A DNA stretch of 64,000 nucleotides from Mansonella perstans (taxonomy: Eukaryota; Nematoda; Chromadorea; Rhabditida; Onchocercidae): the NCBI GenBank assembly GCA_037074765.1, contig JBAMDO010000011.1, forward strand, positions 353,712 through 417,711. Reading direction: 5' to 3'. Made by a program: the position numbers and the translations under genes. Below, piece by piece: positions 1 to 12,091 of this stretch; the stretch's first letter is position 1, and every line of letters begins with the position of its first letter. The notes below the pieces were generated by a model that was not told where the DNA came from, searched no databases, and saw only the letters and a program-made list of their open reading frames with translations.

Positions 1-61
1 ATGATGATGATGATGATTGTGACGATGATGACGATAATGATGACGATGATGAATGATGACA

Positions 62-124
<63 letters not shown>

Positions 125-130
125 ATGATG
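1..130 (+). repeat. (ATG/GAT)n trinucleotide microsatellite
   Basis: An almost pure GAT/ATG trinucleotide run lies at the left edge, longest and cleanest from about 62 to 121. It reads as poly-Asp or poly-Met in the forward frames, which only reflects the repeat. It is cut by the window edge, so its full length is unknown. Confidence 0.9.
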
Positions 131-1303
131 ATATACGGATGGCAAGAAAACGGAAACGGAATTGCTCTTTATCATTATCATCATTTTCGCCATAATCATA
201 ATTGTTAGCATTTAAATAAAAATAAAACGAAGTAAATTTTTCGATGTGATATTGCAATATAAAAGATTTGTGCAACTTTTCACTTATTTCCTTTTCTTTC
301 CTTTTATTAATTTCCATCTTTTGTCCAATACTTCTTTTTCTCTTTCTCTTTCTCTAACTAAAAATGGTCTCCTTCTTACACATTGATTATAAAATTTAAT
401 TTTTTGACATTAAAATTAAAGGCTTTCATTATCATTATCATCATTATCATCATCATCGTCATCGTCATTATCATCACCATCAACAACAACAATAACTGTT
501 CTTTAATACTAAACAATTTTTATGACCATTTTTTCCTCGTTTCATCTTTCCGATGCTTTTGCAATCATTGTAATTTTAACCATTTTATTACTCTAATTCT
601 TGTTTCTCTCTCAGAAAAAATATTTTTTTTAAAAAAAATCATCAACATAGGAAGCATAAAACTATTTTTTTTCTACTTATAATTATTTAAATTAATAAAT
701 TTGTTACTGGCAAACATTAAATAAAATAACAAATTTTTTAACGAAATAATTAAATTATTCGAAATTTAAAAAAAGAAAAAAAATGATTGTTCCATTTTCT
801 GTTAATTATTTTTCTTCTTTCCACCGTGACAACAGATACCATTCATTAATTGTATATCAAAAGAGAAAAAAGTATTAGTAGTGAAAATATAATTTTAATG
901 TGTTCGGCAATTATTGCTGATTACTTATATTAGTCCGTTTTTAATTTTTTTTAAAAATTCATTTTCTTTCTCCTTCTTCCTCTCTTTTCTTATCTCTTTC
1001 TCTCATTAATGATTTAACCGAATGTATCTTCAACACTTATTGTAATGATAGTATTTTGCTATTGTTGCTGTTGTTATTATTGTTATTGTTTTCGTCTTGA
1101 TGCTGTTCTTATTGTTACTGTTATTTGCACTGATATTAGTGTTTCATTTATTGTTTTTATCATGATGATAGTTGTTTTTTTAAATGTTCCTCTTCCACTT
1201 CCTATTACTTTTGTTGTTAAATATAATTAAAATGGACTAATACTATTTATTTATAAGTAATAAATATTACCTTTATTTATTCATTCTATCATAGGTTTAA
1301 TGA

Positions 1304-1314
1304 TGGTAATAATA

Positions 1315-1365
<51 letters not shown>

Positions 1366-1407
1366 GTAATAATAATAATAATAATAACAATAATAATAAT
1401 AATAATG
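1304..1407 (+). repeat. (AAT)n microsatellite
   Basis: A run of AAT/ATA trinucleotides of about 100 bases with a few interruptions (AATAGTAAT, AACAAT). It is a simple repeat with no coding sense. Confidence 0.92.
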
Positions 1408-1914
1408 CGTACAAATATTGATAATTATAATTATTCCTAATATTTTGTTTATTTTTTGATCATCTTCATTTCTAATCTTCGTCCCCCTATGTGACAGATG
1501 ATTTTGTCATTCATTTTATTTTGACATCTTCATTCTTAATTTAGTTAGCTGCAAGAAATGAGAGAGAGAGTCAGAAAAGAAAAAGAGAGTATAACTTCGT
1601 TTCCTTTAGTTAAGTTTTTGAAATTTTCCGTAAATTTGATCACTCATAATCTTTTTAATGCCATTTTTCTCATTTGCACTCTTAAAATTTTATTATCTTT
1701 TCTTCTTGAATTTCGCTCTTTTTTTTTTCATTAGCTTCTGATAACATCGATGGATCTAAGTAATTTTCATTGATTTAATCCAAAAAATTACATCAATCTG
1801 AGTTATAAACGAGATAATTTCCGTCTCTCAATCATCTCCAAATAAATTGATACATAAAAAAAGACGAAAGAAAAAAAGAAAAGAAAAACACCATGCTTTT
1901 TTTTTTCCACTATC

Positions 1915-2008
1915 ATATAATTAATTATAAATTCTAGTTTGCAGTAATTAATAATCAATTATAAATTCTAGTTTGGAGTAATTAATTATAAATTCCAGTG
2001 TGGAGTAG
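1915..2008 (+). repeat. three-copy tandem repeat, unit about 27-37 bp
   Basis: The phrase AATTATAAATTC(T/C)AGT(T/G)TG(C/G)AGTA occurs three times in a row, with spacing that varies because of a short insertion between copies 1 and 2. It is flanked by poly-T before and poly-A after. No function is apparent. Confidence 0.75.
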
Positions 2009-2533
2009 AGGAAAAAAAAATGTGCAAGAATAGAATAGTGCAAAATAAAAATTTATAAAATCTTTTATTTCTCTTGCTTAATAAAATCAAAAAAATAAAA
2101 TAAAAAATTAAAAATTTAAATTAATTTTTCCTTTTTTTTTCGAACTTGCTAAAGAAGATTGAAAAAATTTATTTGGAATAAGAAAGATAAATTAGAATAG
2201 AATTAGAGAATAGCAAAAGAAAACTAAAATATGATAAAATAAAATAGAATAGAGTAAAATGCAAAAAAAAAAAAAAAATAAAATAAAGTCTATGCAAATG
2301 AGGAAGAAGAAGAAACAAAAAAAAGAAAACGATTAGTTGTATGATTAATTAAATTGAACTATTAAAATTAGTGCATTTTAGTTTGGTGGTAGAAAGAGAA
2401 ATGATGAAAAACAAGAGACAAAAAAAAAAAAAAAAGTTTGTTTTTTTTGTCTTACTCTTTTCTCATTTCAAATTCTCTTTTTCTTTTTCATCCAGGAAAT
2501 TTTTTAAAGTTTGTATAGAGCAAAAATGAAATG

Positions 2534-2589
2534 CTATGGGCCATTTTTTTTTTTTTTTTCTTTTCATTCAAAAAAAAAATGCCCCATAG
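2534..2589. repeat. near-perfect inverted repeat (hairpin)
   Basis: The left arm reads CTATGGGCCATT followed by a T run. The right arm is an A run followed by ATGCCCCATAG. The arms pair over about 19-20 bp with one mismatch in the GC segment, around a short loop. The GC-bearing ends make this more than chance pairing of A and T tracts. Confidence 0.7.
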
Positions 2590-2693
2590 AAAATGTAATG
2601 AAAACATACCGCCCGCTCATTTTATTATTTCTTGTAATAGTACAGAAATGAAGCCATAAAAGTATACTTCTTGTATTTCTTGTATTACACATC

Positions 2694-2716
2694 CAAACAT
2701 TTGTGACAAATGTTTG
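2694..2716. repeat. perfect 11-bp-arm palindrome
   Basis: Arms CAAACATTTGT and ACAAATGTTTG flank a single central G, giving a 23-bp perfect palindrome. It could be a dimeric protein binding site or a tiny hairpin; the sequence alone does not say which. Confidence 0.75.
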
Positions 2717-5700
2717 AATTGAGTCCCAAATTTAATTTATTAGTTCCATTCGTTACCTGTTATTACCTGACATAGTACACAACACAATTGTCAAAAAATC
2801 GCAATCATTAATTGAAAATGAGTTGATATAAGAGAGGAGGAGCTATTGCATATGCATGGCTTGTTTTACACCAATTTCATTTTTCGCTTTTTTGAAATTT
2901 TAAAAATTTTAAAATAATCTTACAATCATTTTTTTTTTTTTTTTTTAAATTAATAAATTATGACGTATAGATTTAATGCATTTTTGTTTTTTTTTTTTTT
3001 TTCAGAAATGCTTACAAATTACGCCATTTGTAAAATAATTATTAAAAAGGTATAATTAATCATTTCAATCACGTTTTGATATGTCTTTTTTCATGCTATT
3101 TTTGTGACACACTTACGTCATTTCTGAATTAGCTTAATAAGCACTTGTAGTATCGTGTACTATTTGATAATCGCTACCTTTCATCCCAGATAATTGCATT
3201 CATTTTGATTTAGTTTATTTTTTAATCAAAGTTTTGTGTTGGATTTTTTAAATTACAATTTAAATTGCATCCTCTGTTCCAGGGATTAAAAATCCAATTA
3301 CGTTGACCTACATATATAAATCTTTTCTTTCACGAATTAATGAAAATTTGTGTGAAACTTAAACTGTAGAAATTATTACATTTCATTTACAAATACTTAT
3401 TTAATGATAAAGTTGTTGAGAGGAGAAAAGAAACATAAATAAGCAATCAATTTTCATTTAGCATTTTAAAATAATTACAAATGATAATGTTACCATCATT
3501 ACTATCATTGTTATCATTATCACTGTCATTACTATCATTATCACTACCATTACTATCATTTTTATTGTATGTATAATGAGACAATGTTGAAATATAATCT
3601 AAAAATTTATAAAAATTTTTATTCCATGCCATTTCCTTTCTTTTTCTTTTTTTTAGTTTGAAATCACTTTTTTTTTTCTGCCGAATTAAAAGTATTATAT
3701 CTATTTGTCGATGATTAAATGCTTTAATTGTATTGTGTTTATCGATCTATCAAAATGCATTTCTAACAATTTCAATCATTTCGAGCAAATTACTAGATAT
3801 CTAAAGTGTAATGTTATTTTTAAACTTTCCTCTTCTTATTACAGTTTACAGCATCTCTCATACCTCTCATTTAATGTTCACTTTAATTAACTTATGCTTC
3901 ATCATCTGTGCTAATCATATTGATTACACCAAATATTAGTGAATTAATTTTCATTTTCTTTTTGCTTTTTTTTGTTTTTTCATGCACTAATTTTTTTTTT
4001 CCTCCAATTCTCTTTTTCATCAAACTTTTTTTTTTGTTTATCAACTGCAACAAATAATAAGCGTCACCAAGTGAAAATATTACCTGAGTAATTAAGACAG
4101 CAATGATTCAAATTAATTTAGGTTTTTGAACATTTAACAGGGAAGAAAATGAAAAAAAATTTTTTGGTGTAATTAATTAATTTCTCTATGTATTATAAAG
4201 TACTTTTTTAATGAACAATGTTCGTTTATGGGCATTTGAAAAAAAAAAAAAAAAAAAAAAAATGAAAATTAATGATTTAGTTTTGAATTTGAAAAAAAAT
4301 TATGGGGAAAAAATAAGAGATAAGAGAAAGGAAGAGGAAGAAAGAGAGAGAGAGAGAACGAGGAAAAAGTGTGGAAATTAAAATTTAAAAGAACTCTTGA
4401 AAAAAAAAAAAAAAAAATGTGAAGTAAACAAATCAATTGATGAATTAAATTTTTGATTTTTTTTTTTTTTTTTTTTTTTTGTAATAACTATTACAATATT
4501 TGAAGGTCATAAAAATTTTAACTTTTTTTTTTCCACATGCAAATATTGCCTTTAGTAAGTGATAAAAAGTACAATTGTGATCTTTTTTTTTTTTTTTATC
4601 TTTTCTTCTCTATCTAAACAAGAAATCATTGCAATTAATTACTTCTTTGCTATTAAGCTATATAATTTTTATTGAAAGTGCTAAATCTTTTTGATAATAT
4701 CATTTTTCTCTTTCATCGATCCTTTTTCAATTCTTTCTCCTCAATTTCCGTTTTCTTTTGCGTTTTTTTTCCTTTCTTTCCTTTTCATACCATCATTATC
4801 AGTGAATTATTTAGAAAGATTGCTTAACACTTTCTTCCACTTTTACTATTACAAATATTTTTTACTGTTAAATTGTCTTTTTTTTTTTTTTTTTATTTTA
4901 TTTAAATTTTTAAAAAATTTTTATTTTCATTGGATAAATTATCGAATTGTATAATTTTTCTTTTCAGATTAGTATGTACATTTACATGTATTTTTTTTTT
5001 CTTTCTAATATTGCCATGTAAATGATTTCTTATTTTAATTTAATTTTCCGATTAAAATCATTCATCATGCGAGAGAACAAACAATTTCCTACTAATTTTT
5101 CTTCCTCTCCCTCTTCTCTCCTCATACCACTCTATCTTTATCGTTTTCTCTTTTACACTCGTATATTGTTTTTTTTTTTTTTTTTTTTTTTCATGCATTT
5201 TAAATTTCACAATTATTTTCATGCACTTTAAAAAAAAAATTCCGATTTTTATTATGAATGAATGAAAAAAAAAATTTTGAAAAAATGGATGAGAAATTTG
5301 ATCGTTTTGATTTTTTTATTGGCTTTTTTCATTAATTCATTTTTCGTTCATACAAAGCATTTTTATTCATTTTCTCATCGATTTTCAAAAAATTATAATT
5401 ATTTTCGAACAATTTCATTTTTCATTTTTTCTTTTCCAATTTTAACTTGTTTAACATTTTTGAACAAATTTCAATATCATTGAATTTGACAGTGAAATGG
5501 TAACAATATTAATTGCTTACATCTATTAATCAAACAAAATTACTGTTTCAGTTTTAAAAATTTTAAATTTAACTGGGTTTAGACGAAAGAAGTAATAGCT
5601 AGAAGATGAAATTTTAGCAATGAAATGAGACGAACATTTTAAAATTCACATTCCTCATAAAAGTTTAACTAATATCAATGTTAATTAATTAATTGTGCAA

Positions 5701-6817
5701 TTTAATATTACTGCTAAGTCATTCCTCTACAATATGTTGTGAAAAAATTAAATTCCAGACATTTGCAAATTGAAAGCGTTAATTAAAATAATTTCGCCCA
5801 ATCCAAATTGCCAGCAATTCCAAACGATCGGCCATAGCTTAAACATTCTATTTGATTAATGTTTTTGGACAAATTTTTGATGAAATTTAACAAATTTTCA
5901 TTTCCATATTAAATAAAATTAAATTTCGAGAATTTGGGAAAAGAATTTGCTCTTTTTTTTTTAAATTGATTATTAATTAACATACTATATTACAAGTGCT
6001 GATTAAATTAATTACACTTTGTAGCACTTATCAAACAACAAAGTAATTCCTGTACACTTTCCAGTTTTTCATTCTCTATCGTTTATTTACTTTTATTTAA
6101 AGTGAAAAGATGAACGAAAATGAAATGGAAAAATGTATGGGAAGAAATTTTCGGGAAATAATTAATTTACAGCAATGTTCTAGAGTAACCAGTATGTGTT
6201 ATTTTTTGAGATGGCAAAGAAAATTTGTTTTATTTTATTTAAACACTTAAATAATTTATTGCAATTTGCCTTTTCCAATTAAACACAAGCAACAAGATTT
6301 AATAATCTTAAAAGCAATGAATTTTTGATTGAACAATAAAATTTATTTCGTTTTTTTCTTCTCTTTCCATCAACATCGCATTTTTGTAGTATTTTTAATT
6401 GAAATAATTTTACAATTTCTAATACTTTTGCACTATTTCAATTTCTGATTTCTTGCACTTTTTTGCATTAATTCAATTTCGATTTTGATTTTTTGCATTA
6501 ATTGCCTTTTTTCTTTTTCATTTTTAATTAATTTTTCGACGTTTGTTTTGCTTTTATTATTATTTGCCCTTCTCAAAGTATAATTTGATTTGTTTTTTGG
6601 TATTTATAACAAAAAAAAATTTTTTCGTCATTCTTTCTTGCTTTCTTTTACATTTCGGAAATTTTTAAAAATTTTCATTTAAAAATTTTCTATTTTTTTT
6701 CCTTTTATTTATTTTGTAAACTTTTGTAAAAATCAATTTTTGATTTCATTTTTTTCTTTTTTTTTTTTTGGAACTGATTGTTCGCTGATGCATTGAAATT
6801 TACTAAATTCAGCAAAA

Positions 6818-6863
6818 ATACAAATCTTGATTTACTTTTTTTTCAGTAAATTAAGATTTGTAT
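6818..6863. repeat. 18-bp-arm inverted repeat with short T-rich loop
   Basis: ATACAAATCTTGATTTAC is mirrored by GTAAATTAAGATTTGTAT about 10 bases later with one mismatch. If transcribed it would form a clean stem-loop. It is shorter and more AT-rich than an ordinary pre-miRNA stem, so I do not call an RNA gene. Confidence 0.65.
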
Positions 6864-9429
6864 AATTACTATTCAATCATTTCTTTTATGGCAGTGTCTC
6901 TTAAATTTAATTGGATAATTATGATAGCATTTGAAAATAAAGTTTTTTTTATTGCTTAGGAAAATATTTAAATTAGACGAATGGCGATTAATATATATAA
7001 TAAGCTTAGATTGAAATAGCAAATGTTCTGCACTGAAAAACCACTGCTGTGACCTTTGGTCAATCGTAAGCTTCTTTAACCTTTTTATAAGCTTCTTTAG
7101 TGTATGAATGTTTGATAAATTACTTTTTTAATAAATTATTCGAATGAAGGAAATAGGGTAGCATTTTGATATAACCAGAAGAGAATCGAAGGGAAATTCG
7201 AACAAAACTTTTATTGATGCATTTCCTAATTAAATATGTTCCGTTTTTTTTTTCCTCTAAAATTTTATTCATTATTTCACCGATACGATCGAATTTGTCT
7301 CTTTTGAAATTTGAAAATTGCTGTTTTATTTTGAAACATTTTTTCTTTTTTCAAAATTTTTAATCGCTTTTTTTTAGGAAAAAATTCCTTCAATGAAGCG
7401 AAAATTCATTAAATGAAAATTTGCGCATACAATTTCAAATAAAAGTTTTGAAATGAATGAATGACATTCGAGCTGTCAAAGAAATTTTTACTTATTTTTT
7501 TTCAATCAATAAAAGCATCTTTTCATGTATCATCGTGATTGGCAGATTTGTTTGCATTCATTTATTGATATTTAATTGAATTAAATTGGTAGTTGGCAGA
7601 AAAGTTAAGAAGAGAAGTTAACAGAAAAAGAAATGAACGAATGAAATTGAATTAGTTTAACAAAAAGGCTGAATTTTTTATTCACTTATTCATTTCTTGA
7701 AGACTTTGATGATATTGATAGTGACAATGGTGACATGTAAGTATTAAGTAATTACTAAATACATCTAATTAATACCAATTAATGAAACTTTGAATGCTAC
7801 ACAAATATTAAGTGATTGCTATTGAAATCAAATTAACAGAACTTGATGTGCTATCATTTATTAAGGGTAAATAATGCTCAAAATAGTAACTCCAAGTTGT
7901 ATTTTTTTCGTTCACTCAACCGGAATTCCAGCCGTTTTTTTTCTGAAAAAAATTCGAGAAATATTACCATTTTAAAATTGAACTTAAAACTTCTGACTTG
8001 TTTGATAATTAATTTCTTGAAAGCAACTTTCTCTCTTTTTTTTTTTGTTTGTTTTATTGACTTAATGGATTATAATTAAATGATAAATTTCACTTGCTTA
8101 TTAATAATATTTCAGTTATTACAAAATTGAAAATACTGTCATTTTTAAAACCGATTTTAAGAAACGGAAAGATGCGAAAAAGTAAAGAAAAATGTTAAAA
8201 AATGGAAAGATATATTTTCAACTTAAATCTGTTAAATTAATTTTTTTTTCTCTTCACTTACAGCTTGTTTAATATTTAATAGTATTTTAGGAATTTAGAG
8301 ATGATAGTTTTCTTCATTTTTAAGAATTGTAATATTTCACGAAACTCTTTTCATGTCTTTGACGTAAGTTATCTTTTCCTCCTTTTTTTTTTTATTATTA
8401 TTATTATTTTCAGTTAACAATTGTCATCATAATATATGTATAAATAGGATAATATGTTTGAAATTATGAAATGATTGATAGTTCAATCGTCAGATCCTGA
8501 AAGTATGAAATGATATCATCGATAATTTTTAATTGTGAAGTGTAGTAGCACAGAGAACAGTTAATGGATGACACATCAAAAATGTCACCTTAAGAATGTT
8601 GATATGACAAAATCCGGCATAACACGCTTGACATTCAAAAAATCTTTTAATGTGAGCGCAATTGTCTCCATTGCATATAATCAATTGCTAGTTTATCAAA
8701 AATAAACTTTTAGTATTTCAAAACAATTTATTAGTTGAATTTCAAATTTATATTTTTAAAATTTTCCATTAATTCAAATTTATTCATCGATTTTTCATTA
8801 ATTTTCTGTCTTTTTTTCGATAGTTATCAGTAATTAGCATAGATTATAATTAAATTCGTTCATTAAATATGACAGTTAATGGTAGTACTAATATAATCAG
8901 TTACTCTAATTACTTTAGCATCTCTAATTTCATTATTTGTTTCGTAGTTTATAAATTAATGTATTTGTTAAATATATTTTATGAACAATCTTATCGAGTA
9001 TTATTTTCGTATATTTGAGAAGAAAATTTTTTTTTTTGAAAATTTTAAATTTGCCAATAGAATTAAGTCTTCAAGAAGTTTTCATTTTTAGCAAATTAAT
9101 ACTAATATATTTCCAATTAATTAAAATATTAGGAATTCATTTTGCATCACTTTACACGTTTGTTTGCCTTAATCATTGCCATGAAATCAGTTTGTTGCAA
9201 ATTCATCTTTTAATTTCAATGAAAATTCTCAAAGTCTCTATGCTATTAATTACTACCGCTTTTCTTTGTTAGTATTGCAAGTTATTTATGTTGTGAATGA
9301 AATCAATCATTGTTCAAATTGCTTTTTTTAAGAATTTAATTTTTTTAAGTAATTTTAGTTTTTTCAAGTAATTTTTAAGAATTTAATTAAAATGAGTTAT
9401 TTTTAGGCCTGAAAGAAAGATTTGTGGTA

Positions 9430-9450
9430 TGACTCATTTTGATGACGTCA
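9430..9450. promoter_or_regulatory. AP-1-like and CRE-like site pair
   Basis: TGACTCA at 9430-9436 is the consensus bZIP AP-1 site. TGACGTCA at 9443-9450 is the consensus palindromic CRE. Two full-consensus bZIP sites within 21 bases are uncommon in DNA this AT-rich. Occupancy and target gene are unknown; the nearest gene start is over 10 kb away. Confidence 0.4.
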
Positions 9451-10479
9451 TTATCAATTAAAAAAAATTTATTTGCTAAAGCTTATGTTAACTAAATTTA
9501 ATAGCTGTAAAATTACTGAGAAAGAATGGATCTGAATATTTTCGATGATAATTATATTACTTAACAAATTCCATTATTATATTTTAATAAGTATCAAAAT
9601 TGACGTAATTCTGCAAAACTTTAAATAATTATAAAAAATCCAAAAAAAACCATTCAGCATTTGACATCATTAAGATTGATCATTTACAAATCCAAATATT
9701 AATTTAGTACTTTTTTTGCTTTCTAAAATTTTTGCGACTTCAAATTATCATATTATTAATTTTGTCGCATGTTATGATGTGGATAAAGTCAGGAAGATGA
9801 AAAAGAAAATTACAGCACAAGATTGGCGCAGCACAAATTTAATTCATTTTGTTTTTCAATTTTCATTCTTTATCTTTTGAATATGCAAAGTTGCATTTTA
9901 ATTTGCAGAAATTTTAAATAAATATAAGAAATTCGAAACATTTCATTTCTCATCTCATTTTGTCCAGTAGCAAATAGGGCCCAATCATTTGGCGCTTCTG
10001 TTCCCTTTTCTTATTTCCCCCTTTTTTTTTTAATATTTCCATTTCACTGAATTCTTACTACGAATGTAAACTCGATCTCAAGCTGAGTAGTTAGAAAAAA
10101 AAAAAAAAAAACTACGTAATAACGAAATGGAACAACTGTTAAATTCAAAAATTTTAACAAAAAAAATTTGAAAAAAAAAGTAAAGAGAGGAAAATTAGGA
10201 AATAATAATCGCTGTAACACAAATTTTTCACTGCTCATTTTTTTGTTAGTTTTCATTCACTTTAAATTTTATTTTATTTCTAAAATTTTTTTTTACTGGA
10301 CCTTTTTTTTAAAAAAATTTTTAGAAGAAAAGTTTTGTGGGAGAGAAAGAAGATTAGAGAATTAATAAAAAACCTCAAAAAAAAAACCGAAAGACGAGAA
10401 AGAAAGTGAAATCAGAGAGTGAAAAAAAGGAGAAAGAAAAGTAAATTGATGCAAAAATCAGCTTTTTGGCTTTTGTCGG

Positions 10480-10570
10480 ATTTTAATTGCAGGCTGTTAA
10501 TTGTTGGTTCGTTGCGAAGTGATCTTGGCAGAAAGCCGCCGCCAGCCCTCCCCCATCAACTCATCAATTC
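10480..10570. other. GC-rich patch in AT-rich intergenic DNA
   Basis: Bases 10501-10560 are about 58% G+C (35 of 60), roughly twice the local level, including GCCGCCGCCAGCCCTCCCCC. A TTGCAG acceptor-like string ends at about 10492. It could be an upstream noncoding exon, a promoter or a conserved element; no protein reading stands out. Confidence 0.4.
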
Positions 10571-11964
10571 AACAAAGTGAAACGATTATTTGAAGTCATT
10601 TTAAAAATTTGTTCAATTTCCCATTTCACAATCAAAAACCTCAACAACATGTTTTTTTTTTGGAATTTTATTAAATGTTCAAAAAAATCGTTCCTTTTTT
10701 AAAAAGAAAAAAATTTTAATTTACCAATTTTGATTTATTGGCGCTTTTGTCATGTCTAGAGCATTTGTTATCTGGCATGTCAGGGGTGTTACTACATCAA
10801 TTCGTTACAAATGAAGAACACTTTATCATTCGCGGTTTTCTGGCCAATACGAAATACGAATTGTTATAATTATTTTCTCAGTGATTATTTTTAACTAATG
10901 GTATTAGAAGAAAGTAAATAATTGATTGATTTGTTGAAATAAATTCATTAATCAAATAAGTTAATTTAAATATTTGGTAGAAATGTTAGCTAGTATACTG
11001 TGATAACAAGATGAATTAACAAATTCGATTTTAAAAGTCATAATTGAATAATAAAAAAAAAAAGATAAAACTAAAATGCAATGATAATATTAAAGTTAAA
11101 TGTTAAGATTTTCTTAACTGTTAAATGTTAAGTTGAAAATTCTCTTTAAACATTTTATTTCAATTTGCCGACATAATTTGAAAGATCATAGTTAGGTGTT
11201 AGAATTTTGAACTTCAGAAAATGAGAAGCGAAGGAATTTGTTTGATATCGGTGTTTTGGAATTTGAAACTTTGATTGAATTCATAAAATCATTATAATAA
11301 AAAGTACCAACTGACTTTGTTGTTTACGACAAGATCGATAATGATTAAAATGACAAATTATTTTCATCTCTCAATAATTTCTTTTTAAATTTAGATATTT
11401 TTAAAAAATAAATTATAACTTTGTTATGATTTGATAAATTTGGGATAATTTTATGAAAATTCAAAAGTATCAATTATTTATATATCAACTATTAAATTAT
11501 GACGAAGAACTGAAATGATTTCGATTCATTGTTTAAAATATGAACGACCAAATATTCTTTTGCAACTTGATCTGTTCAGGCTTTAGTTAATTTAGAATAT
11601 TAGTGATAAACATTAAATTTGTTCACATTAATTAGACTAATAAATGATTATTAATAATTAAATTAGTAAGCTATGTGCTTCATTTGTTTCCTCTTTCCCA
11701 ATCTCTTCTTGTAATTTTTGAAATTTGAATTTTTGTACTTGAATAATATCATAATATCTTCTTACTGTGCAATACTACAGTATAAAATAGATTCGAATGA
11801 TGTGATAAGATAATGAAATGATTTATCAAATTAGTAATAGCATACCAACATTTATCATATATGATAATGCTGACCAACAACAACATTGACAATAATTATA
11901 AATAAAAGTAATGTTAACAATAATTCATAACAAACTATAGCATTGATATTAACGCTGCTGTTAA

Positions 11965-12091
11965 TTCTTACGTAACATAATGATATCAATTGATATTAAC
12001 AGCAATATTTGCAACACCTGACGATAATGTCAATAATAATGACAATCATGTTAATAATAATTTGCATATCAATCATTATGTTACGTAAGAA
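11965..12091. repeat. 127-bp element with perfect 20-bp inverted ends
   Basis: TTCTTACGTAACATAATGAT at 11965-11984 is the exact reverse complement of 12072-12091. About 87 bp lies between. No clear target-site duplication flanks it. It may be a small foldback element (MITE-like) or a cruciform-forming site; the interior encodes nothing recognisable. Confidence 0.7.

Larger units (their letters stand above)
131..9000. other. gene-poor AT-rich intergenic DNA, left part
   Basis: I see no supportable gene here. All open frames are short (under 100 codons), run through homopolymers or simple repeats, and lack family motifs. The stretch holds an ATC-rich run (about 427-485), an AAT microsatellite, a three-copy tandem repeat near 1915, degenerate TCATTA runs near 3480-3560, many A or T runs of 15-24 bases between 2.2 and 5.3 kb, and three inverted repeats listed separately. 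The nearest downstream gene is cfi-1, so this could be distal regulatory DNA; that is inference. Confidence 0.6.

Noticed and set aside
1..195. Poly-Met/poly-Asp open frame at the left edge
   Set aside because: It is the translation of a GAT/ATG microsatellite, not a protein.
6818..6863. microRNA precursor
   Set aside because: The stem is about 18 bp, shorter than usual precursors, and very AT-rich; kept only as an inverted repeat.
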